This document shows positions 25,586 to 35,665 of a DNA stretch of 64,000 bases, piece after piece. Within the stretch, counting starts at the first letter, position 1. Every line of letters begins with the position of its first letter. Source of the stretch: Lutjanus erythropterus (lineage: Eukaryota; Chordata; Actinopteri; Lutjaniformes; Lutjanidae); contig CM034601.1 of assembly GCA_020091685.1 (NCBI GenBank), positions 6,098,429 through 6,162,428 of the forward strand, given 5' to 3'. The position numbers were made by a program, and so were the translations under genes. Below the pieces are notes generated by a model that saw only the letters and a list, made by a program, of their open reading frames with translations, ran no database searches and was not told the origin of the DNA.

Positions 25586-25721
25586 GTGATCATATTGACA
25601 GTTGATTACAGTGGAAGTAATAGGGGGTTCAATCAGGGCCCACAGCTCATTTTTGCCCTGAGGCCCCCTAGATGATTAACTGAACTGATGGTATTACATC
25701 ATAGAGATCTACAGTATGCAA

Positions 25722-25800
25722 AGCCATGTTTCCACTACTTGGTACGGCTCGACTGGCTTTTGGCTCTTCTGCTTGGTTTTCCCACTGCAGGCAGTACTCA
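25722..25800 (-). repeat. MITE-like fragment, opposite orientation to 23480
   Basis: CATGTTTCCACTACTTGGTA followed by CGGCTCGACTGGC is the reverse of the GTAATGGAAAC / CGGCTC end seen at about 23570-23645. The remainder of the element is not identifiable. Confidence 0.5.
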
Positions 25801-26019
25801 CTCAACAACAGTAGAGATGATCGTCACAGGGACACTATTCCAGCAATCTGGAAACAACACACCAACGGGTACTTTGGTCTCGAGATGCTGCTGAGATGCT
25901 TCACTGCTCACCTTTTCCACCTTGTTCACCCTCTGCAGTGTTTTCATGTCAATATTTAGTATCAGCTCACTTCGCTTGGAAGCTTGATGGAGGTGATAAC
26001 AAATAAAGTGCCTGGTACT

Positions 26020-26110
26020 GGGCTGGGCGATGTGGCCCTAAACTAATATCAAGATATTACAGGGTATTCTATGATAACAAATTTCTTGACAATATGAAAA
26101 AAAAAACACT
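26020..26110 (+). repeat. Start of a hAT-like MITE (GGGCTGGGCGATATGG family)
   Basis: GGGCTGGGCGATGTGGCCC followed by TAAACTAATATCAAGATATT matches the beginning of a fish MITE. The other end is unclear: TTGTTGCCCA at about 26860-26870 could be a degraded mate, which would give about 850 bp, too long for the usual form. Confidence 0.5.
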
Positions 26111-27938
26111 GAAAATTATCTCCTTGTTGGAGTTTTGTCTCTCCTTTGTTGTTACAATCTTCTTACTCTACCATCATTTTTTGTTTTTGATCTTTGGTGA
26201 ACAAACCAGTTCCACACTACTGAAGTCACTCCCCTTTTTGGAGTGGAGGTGAGTCATACTACGCAGGGAAATACAGAAAATCAAACTAGATGTACGCCTG
26301 GTTCAACATCAGAACTAGACTGCAACTAAAACACTTTAGGAGATTGTGATTGCTCTTGGATTGACAGTATGTGCTCTGATAATGTTTTATTATTTTAGTT
26401 TGAGGGGCTTTTGCCATTTATATGCTAATAAAATGAAGACATTTGAAATGCATTGGGAAAATGAGAACAAATTGCATGTATTTTAAATCAATCTTCTTTT
26501 ATCCCAGCTCCACAGAAATCAGTTTAATATATTAAATGCTATTTCATAGTTAATTATGGGTACGCTAATGGTAGATTTTATTATAGAATATATAGTCATG
26601 AGAATAGAGTTTATTGATTTCTGTGAGTTTTTGTTGAAGTGAGTACTACATGCATTTTCATGCACATGAAATATCCTTCAAGTGGCGTGTGAGATAGGCC
26701 AACTCTTCATTACAAGCAGTGTGAATGTTCTTTAGATAATGAGCACCAGTTATTGATGTTGTGATGAGGAAACATGCAATATGTTGCTGCAGGCATCACT
26801 TGTAGATAGACATCTGGGGTGTGTAAAAAAATATGATACAGACAGTCGATGATAATATTGTTGCCCACATCATGGATTCAGTATGTTCGCTTGTATAGTA
26901 AAACTGCGTGAGGATGAAATACCACAGTGTATTAAAACAAGGTATTCCACTATTTCATCCACAACCATTACCTGGTCAAACAGCACAGGCCTTGTGCCTT
27001 AAACGCAGACTGCTTTGAGCAGTGGCTCACTTCAAATTATTCAAACAAAAAAGAAAAAAGAAATCTCTGGTTGTTAAGCCACCACTTCAAAAGGTGAACC
27101 GTACAGTGCTGCTACATTTTAACCCTGTCTTCTCCTCTTTATCTTACCTGCATTTAATTACTGCTGGCACATCACTCGGCTTAGTGAGGGAGAAATTAAT
27201 GAGAAGGATGAAATATGTGATTACATGCTCATTTGGCTCTTTAGACCTAAAATGAACATAAATGGCATTGCAACACATGTGCAGGGAATCCCAAGAGAGA
27301 GAATCTAGCATGGATTGAAATTGGCCACACTTACACGCACACCATGATCTTATACTATCATAAAACACTAAGATTAATTTTGAGGTTATGTAAAACCATG
27401 ATCTAATTATGCTGCTTTATTATCAAGACTAGAATAAAGACAGCCAGCACTGGGATAATTGCTCCATTAACAGAGGGCTATTTGGACATGTGAATCCTAT
27501 TTTTCTTATAAGCCTGTCCACCGGGGGCTTCACAAGATGCAGCATCCACACTGCAGAGTTTTGTTTACATGCAGCCTTACTGCCTTAAGCCAAAACCTTG
27601 GACAAATTGCAGACGATTATATGTGGGCATAATTATAAAGGGAGATATAAGACTGCAGTTTATGATGGGAGGGAAATGAGTAATGTTGGCTGAGCTCTAC
27701 CAGGGAGCAGGCAAATAATCTATTCATCAATAATTCTTGTGTTCATGATTGCATGGAAACAGGAAATTCGCAGAATGAGCTTCTGCTGTGCATGTAAACA
27801 ACTTGATCACACTTTTTTTTTCCAAAGGGTAAATGTGTGAAATGTGAACACATTAAATGTGACATTCAGGATGGAAACAGAATGAATCTGGAGGCAACCA
27901 CTTCACAGACAGTCTGCCATCAGTGTGTGTTTTAAAGG
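26111..27938. other. Intronic DNA downstream of the tmem132e exon
   Basis: This should be the start of the intron following the exon. No further exon was identified. The stretch 27130-27500 is unique, with repeated ATTAAT/AATTA motifs and no simple repeats, and is a candidate conserved intronic element (unproven). Confidence 0.45.
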
Positions 27939-27949
27939 AGACTTACTTG
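27939..27949 (-). other. Splice donor of the tmem132e exon
   Basis: The minus strand reads CTCAA followed by GTAAGTCTC. The exon therefore ends at 27947 in phase 2, inside the codon that follows the FTL residues. Reading through would meet an in-frame TAA immediately, so a stop codon here is an intron artefact, not the end of the protein. Related proteins continue past this point with a basic V-K-A-K-K stretch, which fits an exon junction here. Confidence 0.88.
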
Positions 27950-28913
27950 AGGGTGAACTGCTCGACAGTGGAGTTGGGCATCAAGTAGAGGAAGATTTTG
28001 AGAGTCTCTCCAGGCTTCAGGGGCTTCTCAGGCAACCTGAGGAACATGTTCTTATCTAACTGTTTGTCCACCAGTAGCTGCTCCTGACTGGCCTGGTACA
28101 GGCTGATGCTGCCGATGCGCAGCAGGGGGTGCTGTGACAGAGGTTCTCCCCTGGAAATACCACCACCCCTGTGACCCGAGCCCTCACTGCACTCCCCATC
28201 CACATTAGGCCCATGGAGCGTGTAGTAGAGCTCAGCCTGGAGGGTCTCACTGGTTAGCCCATCCAAGAGCCCGTCACTGGAACCTTTCCTCCGACCCAGT
28301 GGGGCCACATTGGTGTTAAACCAGGACGGGGGGAGCTCCAGTTGGGCCAAGCACTGCGCCAGGTTGCCTTTCATGCGACAGGAGGTTTTAATTTCACGGA
28401 CATCCCGGAAGGCGTGCAGACGGACGCAGGGCAGCTTGTCCTGAGCCTTGAAGTCATCCCAGTCACGGCCGGCGATGTAGAAAAACACCTGGACGGTGGG
28501 GTTGTTGGAGAAGACCCGCGCCTGGACAATGAAAGCCCGCACCTTCCAGTTGACTGTCAGCTGGCCGGGAATATCCAGCGGACTGGCTGGCTGGAGTAAC
28601 TCCTTGGACACGGCCTGGTCCCGGGCAAAAGGCCCAAAGCTTATGTTGATGGCAGGTAGGTCCTTTGTCTGGAAAACCACAAAACTCTCAGAGCGCTGCA
28701 GCGGGTGTCCAGTGCTGGGACTGCTGCTGCTCTTACTGCCGCCGCCAACTGTTTGTCCTGTGATCTGAGCCTCCCGCAAAAAGAAAGCCAGTTGTGCATT
28801 GGACAATTTGAAGTTGGCGGGAAGGTACACATTGGGTGGTGAAGGACTGGCTGTCATCGCTGAGGAACTGAGGAGAGCATCTGAGCTGGTTGGAGGAATT
28901 TTACCTGCAAGAG
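27947..28913 (-). CDS. tmem132e: TMEM132E-like ectodomain exon (probable exon 2, partial gene)
   Basis: Seen: an uninterrupted minus-strand reading frame bounded by a polypyrimidine-AG acceptor and a GTAAGT donor. It enters in phase 1 and leaves in phase 2, giving about 321 codons. Counting from the internal Met at 28857, residues 11-30 (YLPANF...FFLREA) open the conserved N-terminal region. WKVRAF is at 104-109, GRDWDDF at 130-136, LPCVRLHAFRD at 142-152, AELYYTLH at 208-215, HPLLRIGSISLY at 243-254 and LKPGE at 280-284. Cysteines are at 144, 160, 169 and 223; N-glycosylation sequons are at N71 and N295. Known: TMEM132 proteins are single-pass type I membrane proteins of roughly 1,000 residues with a proposed role in cell adhesion, and TMEM132E has been linked to hearing and hair cells. 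The stretches FFLREA, QRSE-FVVFQTK, ELLQP and HPLLRIGSISL match TMEM132E better than A-D as I remember them. The Met at 28857 is not the true start, because the frame stays open upstream and no signal peptide follows it. The exon is about one third of the protein; the TM segment and C-terminus are missing. Confidence 0.93.
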
Positions 28914-28945
28914 CTGTGAAGAGAGGAAGAAGAAGAGGGGTTCAA
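28902..28945 (-). other. Splice acceptor region with two tandem AG sites
   Basis: Read on the minus strand, a long pyrimidine run (complement of about 28918-28945) leads to TTCACAG, followed nine bases later by TTGCAG. Cutting after the first AG starts the exon at 28913; cutting after the second starts it at 28904. The 9 nt difference keeps the frame, so the two products differ by three residues just after the expected signal-peptide region. The first site sits closer to the pyrimidine tract and is the likelier main acceptor. This is inference from sequence; no transcript was seen. Confidence 0.7.
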
Positions 28946-30465
28946 TCTTTAAAAACACTTCATCTTTTTTTTTTACACACAACAGAAAAGACAGTAACAG
29001 TTAAGAGTAAAAAAAAAAACAAGTTAAAATTTGTGAGAAAGAGACAAAGAGGAGGAGTCAGTGAACCAAACGGTGAATGAGGTATAAGCAGGAAGTCACG
29101 GAGGTCTGCTCTATTCAGTCAGCCGTAGAGAGGAAAAGGGTATAAGGTCAGCACACACTAATCAGATGATAACTGGTCAATACGTGTCAAGCATCCAGAG
29201 CACAGGCTGTCCAATAAAACATGTTGTTCACATTGTCAGGGTGCACGGCACGTGAGCTTTATCAGGGATGCAACAGCGCATTCAATCAGTGTTTGACTAT
29301 TCAACAATTTGAAGGGGTAAACAGACAAAACTCTATAAAACGTTTTAAAATTGACAGACACAAACTCACAAGGGGCATGAAGGTAACTTAAAGTTACAGG
29401 ATAAAACAAGACACTTGTGTTTGGATAGTGTTTAAAATGCAATCCAACATACTACACTGCACTTGTTGAGAAAAACAAATCAACACCGCTTAACACCTAA
29501 GTTACTACAGTGAAATCAAAGTAGGGCAAAATCATTACAGAACAAGCAGAATAAATGTGACATACTTATCAAAATTACCCAGAGCTGAGCACAAAAACAT
29601 AGTTGCCTGTCCCCATGGTCCAAATCATAGATTAAAAGTCCCATATTCCAAGTGGTATTATCATTGAAATCGCATCCTTTAAATCTGAAAAAAATCAAGA
29701 GGATCTTTTTTTGAAAGGGAACCCTCTTCAAAAGATTGTGTTACTCAGCGGGCACTCCACAGAAGTTTGCCTTCCTTTTTGGTTTCTCTTTAGAAAATCT
29801 TTGTCATGAGTTGCAAAAAGAAGAATAAATTAGGTCGAAAAAAGAAAACAGCAATAGCTCCAGCAGCTCTTCACTTGGCCACGTTCCTGTCGTTGCTCCC
29901 TACAAATGTTCCACCGAGCTTCTTGAACTTGTGCTTGTCTAATTCCCCGTGGCTTAGGTCTTGGTTTAAGAGTGGTTCAGCCCCACGCAGCAGCTCTTTC
30001 AATCCCAGACTGTGCATGGCTCCAGGACAGACTCTGATAGACAGGCAGAGCCTCCTCCCGGTTGGTGGGCTGTACGGGAACTATAGACAAAGCCTTTGAC
30101 GCCGCCCCATCTTGCCACACCTAGTCTCTAGTCTATAATCACCATTTTAGCTCCCGGTCAGAGCTAAGACACACAGCCCTCAGAGGACTCGACTCACACC
30201 ACACACACCGGCACACACATGGAGGCGAAAGAAATAACACTCTCCAGCTCGATTCATCCTCTCCCTCTGGACGTGTTCAGGCAGACTCTTATGTGTGTGC
30301 ATGCAAGAGTGTGTATAAGGGCTGTGTGAGTGTGTGTGTGAGAGGTGGGGCGGGGGATGGATGTATTGCTTGAATGCCTCCAGGCAGAGAGGGAGAGAGT
30401 ACGAGAGTGAGAAGGAGAAGGGGAGAAGGGAGGGATTAGGTAAAGATTATTGATGAATTAGCCTA
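28946..30465. other. Intronic DNA upstream of the tmem132e exon
   Basis: This should be the end of the preceding intron. I found no signal-peptide exon here. Poly-T and poly-A runs sit near 28965-28974 and 29011-29020. A moderately GC-rich patch at 29860-30130 has stop-poor frames but no recognisable protein. CA/TG-rich stretches occur near 30198-30360. Confidence 0.45.
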
Positions 30466-30466
30466 G

Positions 30467-30526
30467 CTCTCCTTCCCTTCTCCTCCTCCTCCTTCTCCTC
30501 CTTTCCCTCCCACCTCCTCCTCCCCC
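30467..30526. repeat. Homopyrimidine CCT-rich tract
   Basis: Sixty bases of only C and T apart from a single A, mostly TCC repeats. Mirror-like polypyrimidine tracts can form triplex (H-DNA) and often sit in introns. Confidence 0.85.
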
Positions 30527-30681
30527 GTTTCGTCTGCTTGAGCCCCATGAGAAATCCATGAGAATGAGGGGATACCGGCCGGAGGGGGGAGGGGTATCTA
30601 GACTGCCTCCCTGCTTCGCTCACATGTGCCTGGAATTCCCATAATAAAAGAGAGGGGGATCCATGGATGTGTGTGCACTTC

Positions 30682-30705
30682 TGTGTGTGTGTGTGTGTGT
30701 GTGTG
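30682..30705. repeat. TG microsatellite
   Basis: An uninterrupted (TG)12 run. A second, imperfect one lies at 30901-30928. Confidence 0.9.
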
Positions 30706-31186
30706 GGCCCCATAAACTGAATGGCAAACAGTGGGGGCAACAAAAGATGAAGCCACAGCCGGGGAAACATCCCGCACTTACAAATGAGCAGTGGTAGCCA
30801 TAGAGAAGGCTGGAGGTACTATAATGATGAGAGGAGCTACTTAGAGGCTGTCTAGTCTTTATCGACTAAAAGCTCTCTACCTCACAGGAATGCGTGTGCT
30901 TGTTTGTGTGTGAGTGTGTGTGTGTGTTTGGAAAGAAGCGGTGCTCTCGCCTCGATCAACAATATAAGCGACAAATATGCACAGCACTCTACAAACTTCC
31001 TTGAGGGCTCCTCCACCAGAGCGCCATCTGCTTCACTCTTCTGGCACCAAATGCACAGCCACCATTTAAATCTCCCACCGTTACTGTATATTTTACCCGT
31101 CACATGACAGCATTATAAAAACATGTACCAGTCTTAGCCTCAGGAAAGGATAGAATATGAGCCTCACATGTAACAATATAGGTTGC

Positions 31187-31436
31187 ACTTTGGTTTACAG
31201 TGCAGTACTTTTGTAATGTGTCTCTAATTGCCCTCTCATTAATCCTACTAAAGGGTCTAATACTGTCTCATAAAAAACATATTATTTCTATTCAAAGTGT
31301 ATTATTTCCTACTGTTAGACCCTTTCTTAGACTTTATTAGAAGGCAATTTGGGGCAATTTACAGCTACTTCCTGTTAGACTCTTTATCAGAGGGTAAGCA
31401 GGACACGTTCCGACAGAACTGTACTGTAAACTAAAT
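31187..31436. mobile_element. Short TIR element, copy 1
   Basis: The left end TTTGGTTTACAGTGCAGTAC is inverted at the right end as GAACTGTACTGTAAACTAAA. It is about 250 bp with no coding capacity. Related ends occur at 31673-31846, so both are probably non-autonomous DNA elements of one family. Confidence 0.65.
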
Positions 31437-31672
31437 TGAAATCACCTGTTTTTTGCTTCCTCATTTAAAAAATAATATGTGAACCAGCTCTACCAAGTAA
31501 GAGCCAAAATTATAGAGGTAGATGATTTTTTTTTCTGTGGGCGACTGCACAGACTTACTGTAAGACTGTTAGCAGATAAAATGATTTGATTAAAGAAGTA
31601 TTGGTCTTGGCTACTCGGCCAACTATATAGAACCAACCAAAGGTGTGTGTCTCAAGTACCAGATATGTGATT
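31437..31672. other. Spacer between two short TIR elements
   Basis: AT-rich spacer with no feature recognised. Confidence 0.4.
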
Positions 31673-31846
31673 TCGCTAAAGTTTACAGTACAGTTCTGTT
31701 GTAATGTGCCCCTAACTGCATCTAATAAGGTTCTAATAAAGGGTCAAATACGGTCCAATAAAGAACATACATTTTCTAGTTTTTGTCTAATTTGATACAA
31801 AGTACAACATGTTGTGTCTTACTAGTGTACTGTAAAATAAAGTACA
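31673..31846. mobile_element. Short TIR element, copy 2
   Basis: GCTAAAGTTTACAGTACAGT at the left and GTGTACTGTAAAATAAAGT at the right are inverted mates. The interior shares TAATGTG-C-CTAA and CTAATAAAGGGTC-AATAC blocks with copy 1 (31216-31262), in the same order, and is shorter by a deletion. Confidence 0.65.
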
Positions 31847-32881
31847 GCCAGGATACAAACCTAGCTTGGCTGCAAATACTAACATTGAAGAGCCATCTTT
31901 TTCCCCTTAAAGGTTTACAGATATGATTTTATTGCTGTGTTTAAGAAGAAAGTAGATATTTGAACAGCATTACAGACCTCTTTGCTCGATCCCTGTCTAT
32001 GTCTTGAGGCAGCACTAGCCTGGAGCTCAGAGAAGCCTTGAATCCCAAGACCTGCTGGGACTTTTAAAACTGAATGTGTTAACGTTTTCCCCTCGCTTCC
32101 TTCCTCGAAAACTACTGTTGAGGTGTCCTTGAGCAAGGCTCTTAAAAGGAATGCGTCTCCATGTGTTCCACAAGCACCTGCTGCTGGCCAAACAGCCCAA
32201 AACAAAATGGTTTCCAGCTCGCTGCTGTTTTTAATGGTAATTTTGTTTTTAAAGCAGTTTCGCTTCTGACTCGGTACTGTTGACTGCTTCTCTTTCCTGC
32301 ATCTGTTCATTTAAACACAAGGAGGCTGTAGGGCCACATCAGGGAACTTAAGGTAAAACTGTGCCTGCAAACAGCTTGCTGACATTACTTGAGCGTGTGC
32401 AGGCCAATAACAACACAATGCGCGACTGTTTGTGTCATCAGTGATGTGCAATATAATCTAGCTGTTGGACCGACTCAAACAGGGTACAGCAGGAGCAGGA
32501 ACAGAGAGTTAAGGAGTTGGATTTTGACAATGTGAAGCAATTACCTGAGGAAATTGGTAAAATATACAAAAACAACTCAGATTCAAAGAGAGAAAATCTC
32601 ACATCACAGAGAAACTGTGATACTAGTATTTTGTACAATTACCCTGGCTTGATACAATCTTTATTTATTTAAATAAGATGTAAATCCTACCAATGCGGTC
32701 AAAACATTTTATACTCTAGTGGTCACAGAGATGTGTTTTTAATTGCATGGTGTTGCTGACTTTGTCTGTGACCACTTTGCACATTTTCATATATTTTATA
32801 AGACTCGATACTAATGCTTTAAACAAATTAGGTGAGATTTCCACAAGCACTTTAAATCTAAATGCAAACACACATTTGAGC
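31847..32881. other. AT-rich non-coding DNA
   Basis: No gene, RNA or repeat family recognised. The minus-strand frame at 31915-32310 (131 codons) has no domain or splice support. Confidence 0.45.
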
Positions 32882-33172
32882 AGGGCTGCAACTTGCAATT
32901 CTACTAATCAGCCGATTATTTTCACAGTTTATCCTTTAGCCCATAAAATGCCCAGACGTTGTGTGAAATACTCATCACAATAGAGACTGGAGACTAAAGT
33001 GATGTTTTCGATTTGCTTCTTTTATCAAACCAACAGTCCAAAACCCAAACCCTTCATTTACTGTCAGAAATGACAAAGGAATGCAGCAAATCCTCACATT
33101 TAAGAGGCTGGAACCAGCGAACGTTTGACATTTTCACATGAAAAATGATCGATCAACAGAATTCTGCAGCCG
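32882..33172 (+). repeat. Teleost hAT-like MITE with ATCGATTAAT motifs, copy C
   Basis: It opens with AGGGCTGCAACTTGCAATTC and contains CCGATTATTTTCACAG, CCAACAGTCCAAAACCCAAA and GCAGCAAATCCTCACATTTA in family order. It ends near ATCGATCAACAGAATTCTG and then CAGCCG. About 290 bp and nearly complete. Confidence 0.8.
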
Positions 33173-34227
33173 CCGTCTCAGCAGCGCCTGCAGATGCTGT
33201 GGCTTGTAGCCAAACTTTGCCACATTTTTATTTTAATCTGCTAGTTTTTCGTCTTTATTGTTAAAACATGCATCACCTATGACATGAATACACTCATAGG
33301 CATTGACACCCTGAGATGATCAGGAAAGCACACATCTTTCGACCACCCAGCCAGATCAGGCAGACGCACCAACACGCACCACCCCAGGACAGTTGGAGGT
33401 GAGCAGATAAGAGCCACGCTAACCCAGTTTGGACCAATCAGAGACTGTTGTGCCTACACCTTACAGAGAGCTGCTCCACTACAACATCCTAAATGAAGGT
33501 GTTGTACTGGACGGGCTGACCATGTGTGTACAGGTGATTTAAGAGACCAATTTTCTCGTATTTTGAATTTTTCTTCAGATACAAACACAATCTGTGAGCG
33601 GTCCAGACCTGTCGTAGAGTCATGTGCAGTCAGTCTGCTGTTATCAAAACCAGTTTTTCACTAATGACTGCATATTTTATTAGTCTGAAGATATTTTGAG
33701 TTTGAAAAATAAATTACACTTCATAATTATGACAACATTATCCCACTGTCACTTATCGTCCCATCCTTACCTATGATTACTAAAGTATGGGTTTGTGTTA
33801 TTCTGCACATGGAGCATTCCAACAGAGACACATGATCTGAGAGTGAACCTCATGTTGTGCCTGAAGGTCACCTGACTACGGCCCAGGAGTCTGCTAATCC
33901 CCTTTTAAATGCAATGAAACTGTACAATGACAATACAAGCATTGAGTGCCATCAAACAAAACAAATCCTTGCCCCTTGCTCTCAACCCCGAGGCGTTGCG
34001 GTGTCATTCGAGAAGGTGATTACAGCGTACGATGCATCAGGGTGCTCTCGTCTCATTTCAGTCTGACATCAATGGGTAGGTGGGTTTGAAGGGGAGCATG
34101 GACACAGATGGGCCTCCAGTGTGAAACCCTATCGCCTTCCTCTTCCACTTGATGTCCTATTAGACCTCAGGCCAAATTGAATTGAATTCTCTTCCTGTTG
34201 TGCTCCCATTACGTGAAACATCTGCTC
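33173..34227. other. Non-coding DNA, no recognised gene
   Basis: Slightly GC-richer at 33320-33450, but no exon or repeat could be supported. Confidence 0.4.
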
Positions 34228-34294
34228 TGTGTGTTTGTGAGTGTGTGTGAGTGAGTGTGTGTGTGTGTGAGTGTGTGTGTGTGTGTGTGTGAGT
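34228..34294. repeat. GT microsatellite with GAGT interruptions
   Basis: About 67 bp of (GT)n broken by GA at semi-regular positions; likely length-polymorphic. Confidence 0.9.
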
Positions 34295-35265
34295 CAGGGG
34301 AATGCGGGGGCGTCTAGTCTAAGGGCACTTTGTATTCATCAGATTACTTTGTCTGATGTCAATTAATGAAAGTATTGGGCCACTTTGAGGCTGAGGCGGT
34401 GCTATTCTACTTCTACTGCTCTGCCAATAACAGTCTGCAAAGACAGACGCTTTACAGAAGAAAAAAAAATAAAAGAGCAAATGATTCCAACCACAATACT
34501 GCTGATTTATTCCAGTGGAGAATTTAATCATCAATCCACTTATTGGAGTTTTCTTTTGTGTGTGTCTGTTTTAGAACTAGATTAACTTTGAAGTACATCC
34601 GCAACAAGCTTTTCTTCTCAGAGGATAATGCAGGAAAGCTTCTGTGCAACAAATCTGTCCTCATTCTCACAAAAAGCAGGAGGTTAAAACTTGTAAAACT
34701 CGGGGTTAACTTGTGCTGAAAGTAAATTCAGCAAAACTCTATGGATTAAAGTATCTGAGCCTGGCAAGCATATATTCCTGGAATAATGGATGTTACTGGG
34801 ACTCCTTAAAACCTTGCTTTTTTTGCTCAGATGATTAAATTTTCCTATTATTTGCATATTTAGTATCACACAAATTGACAGTCTGCCTTGTAAGCCCATT
34901 TAAGCAAGATAAGTTACACTGATATCAGAACACAGACGTCCATCTGAGCAGATTTTTGTAACTGGACATCATTTAGTTCATCTAAATGTTAATATATTTT
35001 AATACTATTCAGTTGTACATATTTCCAGTATAAAATTATAATGGTCAATTTGAAAATCTGTATGGAAATCTAGTCAGGTTTTCAGCTGTGCCAGCAGTTA
35101 ATAAAAGGAGTAAAATTGTCATCTTTGTAAATCAGTTATCACCAAAAAAAATCTCTGTTTGTACAATTAGGTGTGAGGTTTCCTCTTATCTGTAAAAAAC
35201 AAAAAATCATATCTGTTGAAGCTACGGATGTCTCCTATAGGCTTAATGTTGAGGTTAAGGCAAGG
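34295..35265. other. AT-rich non-coding DNA
   Basis: Nothing recognised apart from short A runs. Confidence 0.4.
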
Positions 35266-35665
35266 GCCGGAATAACTGTTTTAGTTTGCCCGGTTCACAT
35301 TAATTAGAGTTAACATTAATGCAGAATATTCGCTGAATGAGTGAGTGTCTGTTTATGAGTCGTCAGAAATCATTAATAATCTTTTAGAAGGAGAAGGTGT
35401 TTATAACGGTTAAATTGAACAAAATGTTAATGGAGTCTGGCAGGTGGTGAGACAAGCAGCCACTGAACTGCAACCTCAGAGCGTGAATTTTCAGAGCAGT
35501 GGCCCTTTATTTTTAGGATAACAGGCTTAACTTGAAAAAAAAAAATGAAAAACTCAATATAACCATAGATTGTATATTTAATATACAGCTTATGGATCCA
35601 ACTTGCTATTTGTACTGCAGTTCTCATTTTTAGCCGCGCAACTTCTACATATTGCTCCTTCAACA
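35266..35665 (+). repeat. Dispersed repeat family X, copy 2
   Basis: GGAATAACTGTTTTAGTTTG, TGAGTGAGTGTCTGTTTATG, AATGGAGTCTGGCAGGTGGT and TTTTCAGAGCAGTGG align in order with copy 1. The end, CTACATATTGCTCCTTCAA, aligns better with copy 3, so it helps define the element's 3' limit. Confidence 0.8.

Noticed and set aside
28056..28832. Several other open frames overlapping the tmem132e exon on both strands
   Set aside because: They are shadows of the GC-richer coding exon in other frames and lack any recognisable protein features.
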